64,000 bases of DNA from an uncultured Lachnospiraceae bacterium (GTDB taxonomy: Bacteria > Bacillota > Clostridia > Lachnospirales > Lachnospiraceae). The DNA lies in the NCBI GenBank assembly GCA_934351255.1, contig CAKRJH010000002.1:186001-250000 (forward strand), read 5' to 3'. The position numbers and the translations under genes were made by a program. Shown piece by piece: positions 9,220-17,947 of this stretch. Under the pieces are notes generated by a model. That model was not told the origin of the DNA. It saw only the letters and a list, made by a program, of their open reading frames with translations, and searched no databases. Within the stretch, counting starts at the first letter, position 1, and every line of letters starts with the position of its first letter.

Positions 9220-9761
9220 TACATTGCTCCATCCTGCATTACATTCCAGTTTTTCACCAGATAATCAATCAGAGAAACCACGGTAAGGATCAATGCCAGA
9301 TAGATCAGCACCTGTCCAACCCAGTACATCACGGTTCCCGGGAACTGGAAGATCAGGACGATCGCCATGATCATCTGTACGATGGTCTTGCTCTTGCCCC
9401 ACCAACTTGCCGCAATGACAATGCCTGCGTCTGATGCCACAAGTCGGAATCCGCTGATCACAAACTCACGGCTGATGATCACGATCACCACCCAGGCCGG
9501 CATAACGCCGGTGGCCACAAAACAGATCAGTGCCGAACTCACCAGCAGCTTGTCCGCCAGCGGATCCATAAATTTACCGAAGTTGGACACCAGATTGTAT
9601 TTTCTGGCAATGTAGCCGTCCAACGTGTCTGTCAGACTGGCCACGATAAAGATGGCTGCCGCAATGTAATTGTGAAACGGAATCTGGTGCACCAGCATGG
9701 CAACCACAAAAAACGGGATCAATACAACACGGAACATGGTTATTTTATTGGGTAAATTCAT
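9219..9761 (-). CDS. pgsA: CDP-diacylglycerol-glycerol-3-phosphate 3-phosphatidyltransferase
   Basis: Integral membrane enzyme making phosphatidylglycerophosphate from CDP-diacylglycerol. About 180 residues with four to five hydrophobic helices. The CDP-alcohol phosphotransferase motif is complete: DTLDGYIARKYNLVSNFGK followed by FMDPLADK, giving D-x2-D-G-x2-A-R-x8-G-x3-D-x3-D. I chose the ATG at 9761, 7 bases after AGGAGG and sharing one base with the rimO stop; a GTG one codon earlier (9764) is the alternative. Confidence 0.95.
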   Translation of the reverse strand: MNLPNKITMFRVVLIPFFVVAMLVHQIPFHNYIAAAIFIVASLTDTLDGYIARKYNLVSNFGKFMDPLADKLLVSSALICFVATGVMPAWVVIVIISREFVISGFRLVASDAGIVIAASWWGKSKTIVQMIMAIVLIFQFPGTVMYWVGQVLIYLALILTVVSLIDYLVKNWNVMQDGAM

Positions 9762-11131
9762 CACTCTTCCTCCTCATAAGCCTCGTGATCCACCTCCGCG
9801 ATCAAGTCATACTGATCGGCTGAGGTGATCGTTACATGTAAAAAATCTCCGGAAACCAGATGCCACGGTGTCGATACAAACACATATCCATCCACCTCGG
9901 GAGCATCCATATAAGTTCTGGCGATATAGACGCCTTCCTCCGGAAGTTCTCCCTCGATCATAACCTCGAGTTTTCTGCCGATCATCCCTGCAGCATGCTC
10001 AAATGCAATCTCCTGCTGCAATGCCATGATCTCATCTTTTCTCGCTTCCTTGACGTCCTCCGGAATTTGATCTTCCATCTCGGCAGCCGGTGTGTCTTCC
10101 TCCTTGGAATAGCCAAACACGCCGAGACGTTCAAAGCGCATCTGCCGAACAAACTCCTTGAGTTCCTCAAACTCTTCCCGCGTCTCTCCCGGAAATCCGG
10201 TGATCAGTGTCGTGCGCAGCACGATGTCCGGAATCTCACGCCGGAGCAGCGCGATCTTTTCCATCAGCTGTGCCTTGTTTGTCCAACGTCCCATCCGTCT
10301 CAGGATATCATCGCTTCCATGCTGGATCGGGATATCCAGATAATGACAGACTTTCGGCAGCCGCTTGATCGCCTGTACCAGTTCCATGGTGATCTCCTCG
10401 GGGTAACAGTACAGAATGCGGATCCAACGCAGTTCTTCCAGTTCCGACAATGCCTCCAGAAGCTGTGGCAGACTTTTCTTTCCGTAGAGATCCGTGCCGT
10501 ACAGCGTTGTCTCCTGGGCTACCAGGATCAGTTCCTTCGCTCCGTTTTCCACCAGATGTCTGGCCTGTTGCACCAGATTCTCCATCGGCACGCTGCGGTA
10601 ATGTCCACGCACCTTCGGGATAATGCAGTAGGTACAGTTTTTGTCACAGCCCTCCGCGATCTTCAGGTACGCATAATACCCACCGGTCATGCTGTCACGC
10701 CCGACATCCGGTGTCGGCAGATAATCAATACTGCGCAGGCTTTCGACTGGCTCATATGCCTGCGACTGTGTCTTCTTTTCTTTCAGGGCCTTTTGGATCG
10801 CATCCACCAGGCCCTCATATCCCATCGTGCCGATGATCACATCGACCTCCGGGATCTGTTCCTTGATCTCCTCGTGGTAACGCTGCGCCAGACACCCTGC
10901 TGCCACCAGCAGCCGGCAGCGTCCATTCTCCTTATATCCTGCCAGTTCCAGCAGTGTGTTAATGCTCTCCTCCTTGGCATCCCCGATAAAGCAGCAGGTA
11001 TTTACCACTATGATATCGGCCTGTTCTTCCTCATTGGTGATCACAAAATCATGCCTTCTAAGGTCTGAGATCATCATCTCACTGTCTACCAGGTTCTTGT
11101 CACATCCCAGTGATACAAAGTATATATTCAC
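9761..11131 (-). CDS. rimO: Ribosomal protein S12 methylthiotransferase
   Basis: Radical SAM enzyme that adds a methylthio group to the conserved Asp of ribosomal protein S12. 456 residues with the three parts of the MiaB/RimO family. The UPF0004 domain has Cys in SLGCDKNLVDSE, NTCCF and AAGCLAQRY. The radical SAM motif CDKNCTYC is near residues 160-167. A C-terminal TRAM domain is present. The SLGCDKNLVDSE start distinguishes RimO from MiaB. It is followed directly by pgsA. Confidence 0.95.
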   Translation of the reverse strand: MNIYFVSLGCDKNLVDSEMMISDLRRHDFVITNEEEQADIIVVNTCCFIGDAKEESINTLLELAGYKENGRCRLLVAAGCLAQRYHEEIKEQIPEVDVIIGTMGYEGLVDAIQKALKEKKTQSQAYEPVESLRSIDYLPTPDVGRDSMTGGYYAYLKIAEGCDKNCTYCIIPKVRGHYRSVPMENLVQQARHLVENGAKELILVAQETTLYGTDLYGKKSLPQLLEALSELEELRWIRILYCYPEEITMELVQAIKRLPKVCHYLDIPIQHGSDDILRRMGRWTNKAQLMEKIALLRREIPDIVLRTTLITGFPGETREEFEELKEFVRQMRFERLGVFGYSKEEDTPAAEMEDQIPEDVKEARKDEIMALQQEIAFEHAAGMIGRKLEVMIEGELPEEGVYIARTYMDAPEVDGYVFVSTPWHLVSGDFLHVTITSADQYDLIAEVDHEAYEEEE

Positions 11132-11151
11132 GTTTCTTTCTCCAACTCTCT

Positions 11152-11997
11152 TTACTTCTTCATCAGGGCAGCTTCCACACAGTTGTTCATCAGCATGGCG
11201 ATCGTCATCGGCCCTACGCCGCCCGGCACCGGTGTGATTGCACCAGCAACCGGCTCCACAGAGTCAAAATCCACGTCACCGCAGAGTTTTCCATTGTCCT
11301 GACGGTGGATTCCCACATCAATGACAGCAGCTCCTTCCTTGACATAGCTTGCATCGATAAATTTCGGTCTTCCCAGAGCTACCACAAGCACATCCGCGCG
11401 CTTTGTCACCTCGCGCAGATCCGCGGTATGGGAATGACAGGTGGTCACCGTTCCATTTTCACGCAGCAGCAGCATGGACATTGGCTTGCCTACAATGTTG
11501 CTTCGTCCGACCACCACACATTCCTTGCCGTCGATCCGGATGCCGGAACGTTTCAGAAGCTGGATCACACCGGCCGGAGTACAGGACACAAATCCCTTCT
11601 CTCCAATGCTCAGACGCCCCACGCTCTCCGGGTGGAATCCATCTACATCCTTATCCGGAGATATCGTACGGATGACCATATCCTCGTCAATGTGCTTCGG
11701 CAGTGGAAGCTGTACCAGGATGCCGTCCACATCGTCACGCTCATTGAGCTCACGCACCAGCGAAAGCAGTTCCTCCTGCGTGGTCTCCTCCGGCAGTTCA
11801 TATGCCAGGGAACGGATTCCCACGTACTCACATGCCTTCTTTTTATTGCCTACATACACGGTGGATGCCGGATCCTCACCGACCTGGATCACTGCCAGGG
11901 TAATCTCCACACCCTCCTGTTTCAGGGCTGCCACCTGTTCTTTTAATTCATCCTTAATCTCTGCGGAAATCCTCTTTCCATCAATTCTTTCTGCCAT
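11152..11997 (-). CDS. folD: Bifunctional methylenetetrahydrofolate dehydrogenase/cyclohydrolase
   Basis: Interconverts 5,10-methylene-, methenyl- and 10-formyl-tetrahydrofolate, feeding one-carbon units to purine and formyl-Met-tRNA synthesis. 281 residues. Signatures are YVGNKKKACEYVGI, with the catalytic Tyr/Lys region, and GRSNIVGKPMSMLLL, followed by VDVGIHRQ and GAITPVPGGVGPMT. The open frame extends 13 codons further, but ATG 11997 with an AAAGGAGAC site starts MAERIDGK, which matches family length. Confidence 0.96.
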   Translation of the reverse strand: MAERIDGKRISAEIKDELKEQVAALKQEGVEITLAVIQVGEDPASTVYVGNKKKACEYVGIRSLAYELPEETTQEELLSLVRELNERDDVDGILVQLPLPKHIDEDMVIRTISPDKDVDGFHPESVGRLSIGEKGFVSCTPAGVIQLLKRSGIRIDGKECVVVGRSNIVGKPMSMLLLRENGTVTTCHSHTADLREVTKRADVLVVALGRPKFIDASYVKEGAAVIDVGIHRQDNGKLCGDVDFDSVEPVAGAITPVPGGVGPMTIAMLMNNCVEAALMKK

Positions 11998-12040
11998 AAT
12001 TTTGTCTCCTTTCTCTGTCGTGTCCTTTGATGTCATATAA

Positions 12041-12070
12041 ATTATACCTTAAAGATGCTTCCTCCGACAA
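12041..12070 (-). promoter_or_regulatory. Possible internal promoter for folD
   Basis: At the end of the nucleoside kinase gene the minus strand reads TTGTCG, 18 bases, TATAAT. The perfect -10 and its position just before folD make an internal start plausible, although the -35 is only 4 of 6. Confidence 0.35.
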
Positions 12071-13646
12071 ATTCCCGCATCAGGGAATTCTTCGGGATCA
12101 CATCGGTACTCACTCCGATAAAATAATCCAGGAATTTGAGCAGTCTCTTTGCTTCTTCATACTCCGGCATCTCCTTTGGAATGCCAAACAGGATTGACTC
12201 CGCAAATGGCTTGATCACTGCCAGCTCATAGATCAGGCCGGAGTTAAACATCACATCTGCCTCCTCCTGAAACGGGAAGATATATTTGTCTTCGCCACGG
12301 CGTACCGACGGCCACATGCCGATCGTCACCGCTGCGGAAGACCCTCTCGTTCTGGCATCTCTTACCATCCGGCGCAGAAGTCGTCCGTCTGTCGTCGGAA
12401 TGCGGTTATGTTCATCAATGTTAAGCTGCGTCAGCGCACTGATATAAATCTTAAATTTATTTTCCTTCGGGAGGGCATAGGACATTTTTTCATTCAGTCC
12501 GTGGATTCCCTCGATCACCAGAATATCATCCTCTCCAAGCTGCAGGAAATCTCCCTGATACTCTCTTTTGCCCACCAGGAAGTTAAAGTATGGAAGCTCC
12601 ACCCGCTTCCCCTCCAGAAGATCTACCATATCCCTATTGAACTTCTCGACGTCAATCGCCTCCAGGCATTCAAAATCATACTTCCCATTTTCATCTTTCG
12701 GCGTATCCTTACGGTCTTTGAAATAATTGTCCAGTGCGATCGGGTGCGGCTTTAAGCCCAGCGTCCGAAGCTGGATACTCAGTCTGTGAGAAAATGAGGT
12801 CTTTCCGGAGGAAGACGGTCCCGCGATCATAACAAACTTTTTATTGCCCTCGCTTGCGATCTGCTCAGCGATCGCACCGATCTTTTTCTCCTGAAGCGCC
12901 TCCTGTACCAGGATCAGATCGGTAATGCCTCCCTCGGTGATCACTTTATTGAGCGCTCCCACACTGTCCACCTGCATCATCTCGCCCCAGCGGGCAGACT
13001 CCTGCAGCGTGGCAAACAGTTTCGGACTGTCCACAAACTTGCCCACCTTCTCCGGCGTTTTCGCCCCGGGAAGCACCAGCAAAAAACCATCCTGATATGC
13101 CTGCAGATGAAAATATTTCAGGATTCCGGTGGACACCGGCATATATCCGTAAAAATAATCGCAGTATCCTTCCAGCTCATATACATTGACATTCGAGCAG
13201 CGCCGGTATGTAAACAGACGGCTCTTGTCATCCATCCCGCGTTCTGCAAACAACTTCACCGCATCTCTGGTGTGGATCGTCTTCTTGAGGATCGGCCGGT
13301 CACTGTTTACCAGTTCCCGCATGGTTTCCTCCACCTGGGCCAGAAACGCGTCATCCACCGATGCGCCCTCCAGCAGGCAATAATAACTGTCCCCCAGCTT
13401 GTGCCGGATCGTCACCTTCACCTGCGTGTCTCCGCCACAGACCCTGTCAATCGCGCAAAGCATCAACAGCTTTACTCCGCGTACATACGTCAGATGGCCG
13501 CTGACTGAAGCAGTCGTCAGAAACGTCACCTCAGTTTCATCGGGGCACTCCTGTCCGAGTTCGATCAGACGGCTTCCGTCTCTGGCCAGAATAATGTCAT
13601 GTTCATACTGGGAAGCCTGTATCTGTGCTAACTGTGCGTATGTCAT
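12042..13646 (-). CDS. Uridine kinase-family nucleoside kinase with partial TGS region
   Basis: 534 residues of the clostridial nucleoside kinase family: an N-terminal TGS/threonyl-tRNA-synthetase-like part followed by a phosphoribulokinase/uridine kinase domain. The P-loop GPSSSGKTS is near residues 272-281, and LVIEGIHGLNE (here ILVIEGIHGLNE) marks the second nucleotide-binding region. The true substrate is not known. From the ATG at 13646, preceded by TTGGAGGG, the protein starts inside the TGS fold (MTYAQLAQIQ); the first strand seen in homologues is not encoded in frame upstream before the trmK end, so this copy appears short at the N-terminus. Confidence 0.85.
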   Translation of the reverse strand: MTYAQLAQIQASQYEHDIILARDGSRLIELGQECPDETEVTFLTTASVSGHLTYVRGVKLLMLCAIDRVCGGDTQVKVTIRHKLGDSYYCLLEGASVDDAFLAQVEETMRELVNSDRPILKKTIHTRDAVKLFAERGMDDKSRLFTYRRCSNVNVYELEGYCDYFYGYMPVSTGILKYFHLQAYQDGFLLVLPGAKTPEKVGKFVDSPKLFATLQESARWGEMMQVDSVGALNKVITEGGITDLILVQEALQEKKIGAIAEQIASEGNKKFVMIAGPSSSGKTSFSHRLSIQLRTLGLKPHPIALDNYFKDRKDTPKDENGKYDFECLEAIDVEKFNRDMVDLLEGKRVELPYFNFLVGKREYQGDFLQLGEDDILVIEGIHGLNEKMSYALPKENKFKIYISALTQLNIDEHNRIPTTDGRLLRRMVRDARTRGSSAAVTIGMWPSVRRGEDKYIFPFQEEADVMFNSGLIYELAVIKPFAESILFGIPKEMPEYEEAKRLLKFLDYFIGVSTDVIPKNSLMREFVGGSIFKV

Positions 13647-13660
13647 ATCTGCCCTCCAAT

Positions 13661-14359
13661 CTAAGCCCTCATCCGTATCAGCAGATCCTGGATCTGTTCC
13701 TTTTGCCGCGACAGCTGTCGAAACTGCTCCTCCGCCTGTTCACTCAGCCCATCGTCAGGCATCCTCTCCAGGATCCCTGCCAGACGGTTTCGTTCTTTTT
13801 CCAGATATTCCACCAGAACCGGATGTTTTCTGTCTATCAGATCTTTGCCATATGTATATTCCTCTTCACGGAAAAAATGCTGCTCTCCGGGTACTGCATG
13901 GATGACCACGTAGTATTTTCCCTGATCGAGAAGCATCTCCTCACGGTCTATGGCAAAGCCGGACTCCTGTATCTTCAGTCTCACAAGATGGTTTTCAGAC
14001 TGAGGGGACAATACCAGTTCCCGGCACGACCGCACCACATCCTCCCCGCGTTCCAGGATCCGGCGCATCAACGCGCCTCCCATTCCGCTGATCAGGATCG
14101 TGTCTGCCTCGCCGGCTGTCAGTCCTTCCAGTCCATCCGACAGCCGTGTCTCAATCCGATCTTCCATCTCATATTGTGCAATATGTTCCCTCGCTCTCTC
14201 TATCGGTCCCGGATTGATGTCCATGGCAACCGCCTTTTTCGCAAGGTCTTTTTGTACCAGAAAGATTGAGGTAAATCCGTGATCGCATCCCACATCGGCA
14301 ACCACGCCTCCGGACTGCACCATTCCGGCCACAGTCTCCAGTCTTTTCGATAACTGCAT
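13661..14359 (-). CDS. trmK: tRNA (adenine(22)-N1)-methyltransferase
   Basis: SAM-dependent methyltransferase that modifies A22 of bacterial tRNAs in Gram-positive species. 232 residues. The SAM motif DVGCDHGFTSIFLV is near residues 22-35, followed by AMDINPGPIERA and ISGMGG, all typical of TrmK/YqfN. The gene lies 4 bases after the rpoD stop, the conserved Firmicutes rpoD-trmK arrangement. Confidence 0.93.
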   Translation of the reverse strand: MQLSKRLETVAGMVQSGGVVADVGCDHGFTSIFLVQKDLAKKAVAMDINPGPIERAREHIAQYEMEDRIETRLSDGLEGLTAGEADTILISGMGGALMRRILERGEDVVRSCRELVLSPQSENHLVRLKIQESGFAIDREEMLLDQGKYYVVIHAVPGEQHFFREEEYTYGKDLIDRKHPVLVEYLEKERNRLAGILERMPDDGLSEQAEEQFRQLSRQKEQIQDLLIRMRA

Positions 14360-14363
14360 GGTA

Positions 14364-15989
14364 TTACTCCAAATAATCTCTGAGTTTACGGCTGCGGCTC
14401 GGATGTCTCAGTTTACGCAGTGCTTTGGCCTCGATCTGACGGATGCGCTCACGGGTTACCTTGAACTCTTTGCCGACTTCCTCCAGGGTACGTGCACGTC
14501 CGTCTTCCAGACCAAAACGAAGTTTGAGTACCTTCTGCTCTCTCTCCGTCAATGTCATAAGCACCTCATTTAACTGCTCGCGAAGCAGAGTGTATGCGGC
14601 TGCCTCAGCAGGTACCGGCACATTGTCATCCTGGATGAAATCTCCCAGATGGCTGTCTTCCTCCTCACCGATTGGTGTCTCCAGAGAAACCGGCTCCAGT
14701 GAAATCTTCTGGATCTCACGCACTCTCTCCACCGGCATATGCATCTGTTCTGCAATTTCCTCCGGTTTCGGATCTCTTCCAAGTTCCTGCAAAAGCTGTC
14801 TTTGTACTCTCACAAATTTATTGATGGTTTCCACCATATGCACCGGAATACGGATGGTTCTCGCCTGATCTGCGATTGCACGTGTGATTGCCTGACGGAT
14901 CCACCATGTCGCATAGGTCGAGAATTTGTAGCCCTTCTTGTAATCAAACTTCTCAACCGCCTTGATCAGACCGAGATTTCCCTCCTGGATCAGATCCAGG
15001 AAGAGCATGCCTCTTCCCACATATCTCTTGGCAATGCTGACAACCAGTCGGAGGTTTGCCTCTGCCAGACGTTTCTTTGCCTCCGGATCGCCTTCCTCCA
15101 TGCGCTTCGCCAGCTCGACCTCCTGCTCTGCAGTCAGCAGAGGAACTTTTCCGATCTCTTTTAAGTACATACGAACCGGATCCTCGATGCTGACACCATC
15201 CGGCACGATCATGTCAATGTTCTCAATCTCCTCATCATCCACCGGATCTTCATTTTCCATCTCCAGGATAATATCGTCATCGACATCGTCGTGATCCTCG
15301 GAAATCCGCAGCACATCAATGCCACTCTGCTCAAGATATTCGATCACCATCTCCACGCGGGCCGCATCCAGCTCCATGTCGCCAAAGAAATTGTTGATCT
15401 CCTGCAGTTCCAGCACATTTTTACGGCTCTTGGCCAGCTCCTTGAGGCTCGCCAGTTTCTCCTGGAATTTTGCTTTTTCCTGTTCAGGAGTTAATTCCTT
15501 AGCGGCTGCCTTTTTGGTTCCCTTCGTGGATTTGGCTGTCTTCTTTGACTTGTCCGTAGCAGACGCTTTGGCTGACTCTGTCTTTTTCGTCGTCTTTGCT
15601 GCCGGCTTTTTGGCGGTACTGCTCTTTGTGGCAGTCTTTTTGCTGCCGGAAGCCTTTTTCTCCGTTGCTTTTTCTGTTGTTTTCTCTTCCACACTCTTCG
15701 CGTCTGCCTTGGCTGCCTGCGCGTTCTTGGCTGTCGTCTTTGTCGCAGCCTTCTTTCTGGTGGCGACCTTCTTTGGTGTTTCCTTGGTTTCCTCGGTTAC
15801 AGTCTCCCCGGATGCAGCAGTTTCCTTTGTGTCCTGTTCCTTCTTTTTGGAGGCAGCACTTTTGCTGGCAGCCGTCTTCTTTGCGGTTGTCTTCGCCGTG
15901 GTCTTCTTTTTTGCCGCGGTGGATTTTGTTGCTGTCGTCTTCGTGGTCTTCTTGATCTCTTCCACTTCCTGCTTCTTCTCTGTAGCCAT
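14364..15989 (-). CDS. rpoD: Primary sigma factor RpoD/SigA with H1-like N-terminal extension
   Basis: Housekeeping sigma factor that directs RNA polymerase to promoters. 541 residues, long for a Firmicutes SigA (about 370-390). Residues 170-541 hold region 1.1-like sequence (ELAKSRKNVLELQEINNFF), region 1.2 (EDPVRMYLKEIG), region 2 with KFSTYATWWIRQAI, region 3, and region 4 with TRERIRQIEAKALRKLRH, ending in RDYLE. Residues 1-165 are almost wholly Lys, Ala, Thr, Ser and Glu with repeated AKKTTAK-like units, resembling histone H1 tails. The extension is in frame with a good start (GGAAGTAAGTT before ATG), so it is not a spurious upstream call. It follows dnaG by 39 bases. Confidence 0.97.
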   Translation of the reverse strand: MATEKKQEVEEIKKTTKTTATKSTAAKKKTTAKTTAKKTAASKSAASKKKEQDTKETAASGETVTEETKETPKKVATRKKAATKTTAKNAQAAKADAKSVEEKTTEKATEKKASGSKKTATKSSTAKKPAAKTTKKTESAKASATDKSKKTAKSTKGTKKAAAKELTPEQEKAKFQEKLASLKELAKSRKNVLELQEINNFFGDMELDAARVEMVIEYLEQSGIDVLRISEDHDDVDDDIILEMENEDPVDDEEIENIDMIVPDGVSIEDPVRMYLKEIGKVPLLTAEQEVELAKRMEEGDPEAKKRLAEANLRLVVSIAKRYVGRGMLFLDLIQEGNLGLIKAVEKFDYKKGYKFSTYATWWIRQAITRAIADQARTIRIPVHMVETINKFVRVQRQLLQELGRDPKPEEIAEQMHMPVERVREIQKISLEPVSLETPIGEEEDSHLGDFIQDDNVPVPAEAAAYTLLREQLNEVLMTLTEREQKVLKLRFGLEDGRARTLEEVGKEFKVTRERIRQIEAKALRKLRHPSRSRKLRDYLE

Positions 15990-16028
15990 AACTTACTTCC
16001 TTTCCTTTTGTGCTTTACATTCTCCATA

Positions 16029-17807
16029 TCAAAGAGAAATATATATCTTCTTTGGATCCTGTATCAGCTTCTTTTCCCGGATCATTCTCTGGAGTTCCTC
16101 CAGATCACAATTCCCGGATGCTCTTTTCTCTATACTATATTCTTTGATCTTCCGGACCAGATCGCTCAGTGCCTTCTCTTTGTCTTCCTTACTCATATCG
16201 CCATGAAAACTGGTCTGGAACATTGACGCCACAAGTCCCTGCTGCTGCGGATCTTCATAGTGGTTGATGATCCTGGCAGGCACAACTTCTCCTTCCTCAA
16301 GCTGCTGGTACAGCAGCCCGGCCACCTCCGCGTAAATCTCTTCCATAAAATCGGCGGGTGTCACCCACGGCTTGATCTTCGGATACAGTTCCGGTTCTTC
16401 CACCAGCCAGGATAACAGAAGCCGGTAACTTCCTCCTATTCCATCCTTGTGTTTGTTCCGGCTCTCCTGACGCTGTTTTCTTCCGCGCTCCTGCATGACT
16501 TCCTCATACCCTTCCGGCATCTGATTGCCATAGCGGATCACCAGCCGTCTCAGGTCTTCTGCCTTGATGGAATACGCAGACGCTACTGCCTCCAGATAAT
16601 TATCTCTCTGGATCTTGTCCGTAAATATCAGCAGCCGCCTGGCCGTCTCATGGACAAATCGCGTCCGCTGTTCGGGATCTTCCATGGAAAATCCTTTTTT
16701 GAGGATTTCGATCTCAAACAGAAAACTGTTCTGTGCATCGTCCAGTCGTTTCTGAAATTCCTGCGCCCCCAGGTTCTTGATAAACTCATCGGGATCTTTA
16801 TAGGGATCCATGTGGACCACCTTTCCGTTGATGCCGGCCCTTCTAAGCATAGGGATTGCCCGCAGTGCCGCCTTCACACCGGCACCGTCGCTGTCGTAGC
16901 AAAGCAGCACCTCATCGACATAGCGCCTGATCAGATTGGCCTGCTGCTCGGTAAACGCCGTTCCCAGTGAGGCCACCGCCTGCGTAAATCCTGCCTGATG
17001 CATGGAGATCACATCCATATAGCCCTCGCACAGGATAAAACCGGTTCTGTTTCCGCGTTTTGCATAATTCAGTCCGAACAGATTCCGGCTCTTATCAAAC
17101 ACCGGTGTCTCCGGAGAATTCAGATACTTGGGCTTGGCATCTCCCATAACACGCCCTCCAAAACCGATCACACGGTTATTGGCATCCATGATCGGAAACA
17201 TCACCCGGTTCCAGAATTTGTCATACACACCTCGTTCACTCATGCTGAACAGACCGCTTGCCTGCAGATCCCGGTCAGAAAATCCCTCCTTCTTCAGATA
17301 CTGGTACATTTCCGAACCGCCTTGTCCGGCATATCCCAGTCCGAATTTCCGGATCGTCTCCTGACTGAGTCCTCTGTCCGTCAGATACTCCATCCCGCGT
17401 CTGCCCTGTGGGCTCTTCAGCATCGCATAATATACCTTGGCCGCCTTTTTATTGATCTCCAACAATGTCATCTTCTGGTTTTCCTGACGTTTCTGTTCTC
17501 TGGTCAGTTCCTGTCTGGGCAGATCCACTCCGGCCTCCTGTGCCAGATACTCCATGGCTTCCGGGAAAGTCAGATTGTCATATTCCATTACAAAGGTGAG
17601 CACATTGCCACCCACACCGCATCCAAAACATTTATACATCTGCCTGGAAGGACTCACAGAAAAACTGGGTGTCTTCTCACTGTGAAAAGGACACAGCCCG
17701 GTGTAGTTGCTGCCCGACCGCTTCAGCCGTACATGCCGGCCGATGATCTGCACGATATCGCTGCGCGAGCGCACCTCTTCAATCTGCTCTTCGGTATACC
17801 TTGGCAA
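16029..17807 (-). CDS. dnaG: DNA primase
   Basis: Makes RNA primers for the replication fork. 592 residues. The N-terminal CHC2 zinc finger has C39, H42, C60 and C63 (LCPFHSEKTPSF ... YKCFGCG). The TOPRIM domain follows, with EGYMDVISMHQAG and CYDSDGAGVKAA, and the C-terminal part interacts with the DnaB helicase. I chose the TTG at 17807 because AAAGGAGG lies 7 bases before it and the product begins PRYTEEQIEEVRSRSD like homologues. An upstream TTG (17834) would translate the ribosome site itself. Dnag-rpoD is the conserved macromolecular synthesis operon. Confidence 0.96.
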   Translation of the reverse strand: MPRYTEEQIEEVRSRSDIVQIIGRHVRLKRSGSNYTGLCPFHSEKTPSFSVSPSRQMYKCFGCGVGGNVLTFVMEYDNLTFPEAMEYLAQEAGVDLPRQELTREQKRQENQKMTLLEINKKAAKVYYAMLKSPQGRRGMEYLTDRGLSQETIRKFGLGYAGQGGSEMYQYLKKEGFSDRDLQASGLFSMSERGVYDKFWNRVMFPIMDANNRVIGFGGRVMGDAKPKYLNSPETPVFDKSRNLFGLNYAKRGNRTGFILCEGYMDVISMHQAGFTQAVASLGTAFTEQQANLIRRYVDEVLLCYDSDGAGVKAALRAIPMLRRAGINGKVVHMDPYKDPDEFIKNLGAQEFQKRLDDAQNSFLFEIEILKKGFSMEDPEQRTRFVHETARRLLIFTDKIQRDNYLEAVASAYSIKAEDLRRLVIRYGNQMPEGYEEVMQERGRKQRQESRNKHKDGIGGSYRLLLSWLVEEPELYPKIKPWVTPADFMEEIYAEVAGLLYQQLEEGEVVPARIINHYEDPQQQGLVASMFQTSFHGDMSKEDKEKALSDLVRKIKEYSIEKRASGNCDLEELQRMIREKKLIQDPKKIYISL

Positions 17808-17892
17808 GGTCTCACCTCCTTTCTTAAAAATCAACTGCCATATATATTATTCGACATATCTTTTCCACTTCCTTTTTTTATTTTCATTGAAT

Positions 17893-17931
17893 AAAAAAAA
17901 CGTACAGCAATATCTGTGATATCACTGTACG
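17893..17931 (-). terminator. Terminator after the PP2C phosphatase gene
   Basis: Stem CGTACAG / CTGTACG with further pairing TATC / GATA inside, then a run of T on the minus strand. It separates the signalling triad from dnaG. Confidence 0.85.
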
Positions 17932-17947
17932 TCATCTGATGATTCTA

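Noticed and set aside
15319..16206. Long open frame on the plus strand opposite rpoD
   Set aside because: It is hydrophobic, low-complexity sequence that mirrors the Lys/Ala codons of the sigma factor extension; no ribosome site and no homologue-like features.
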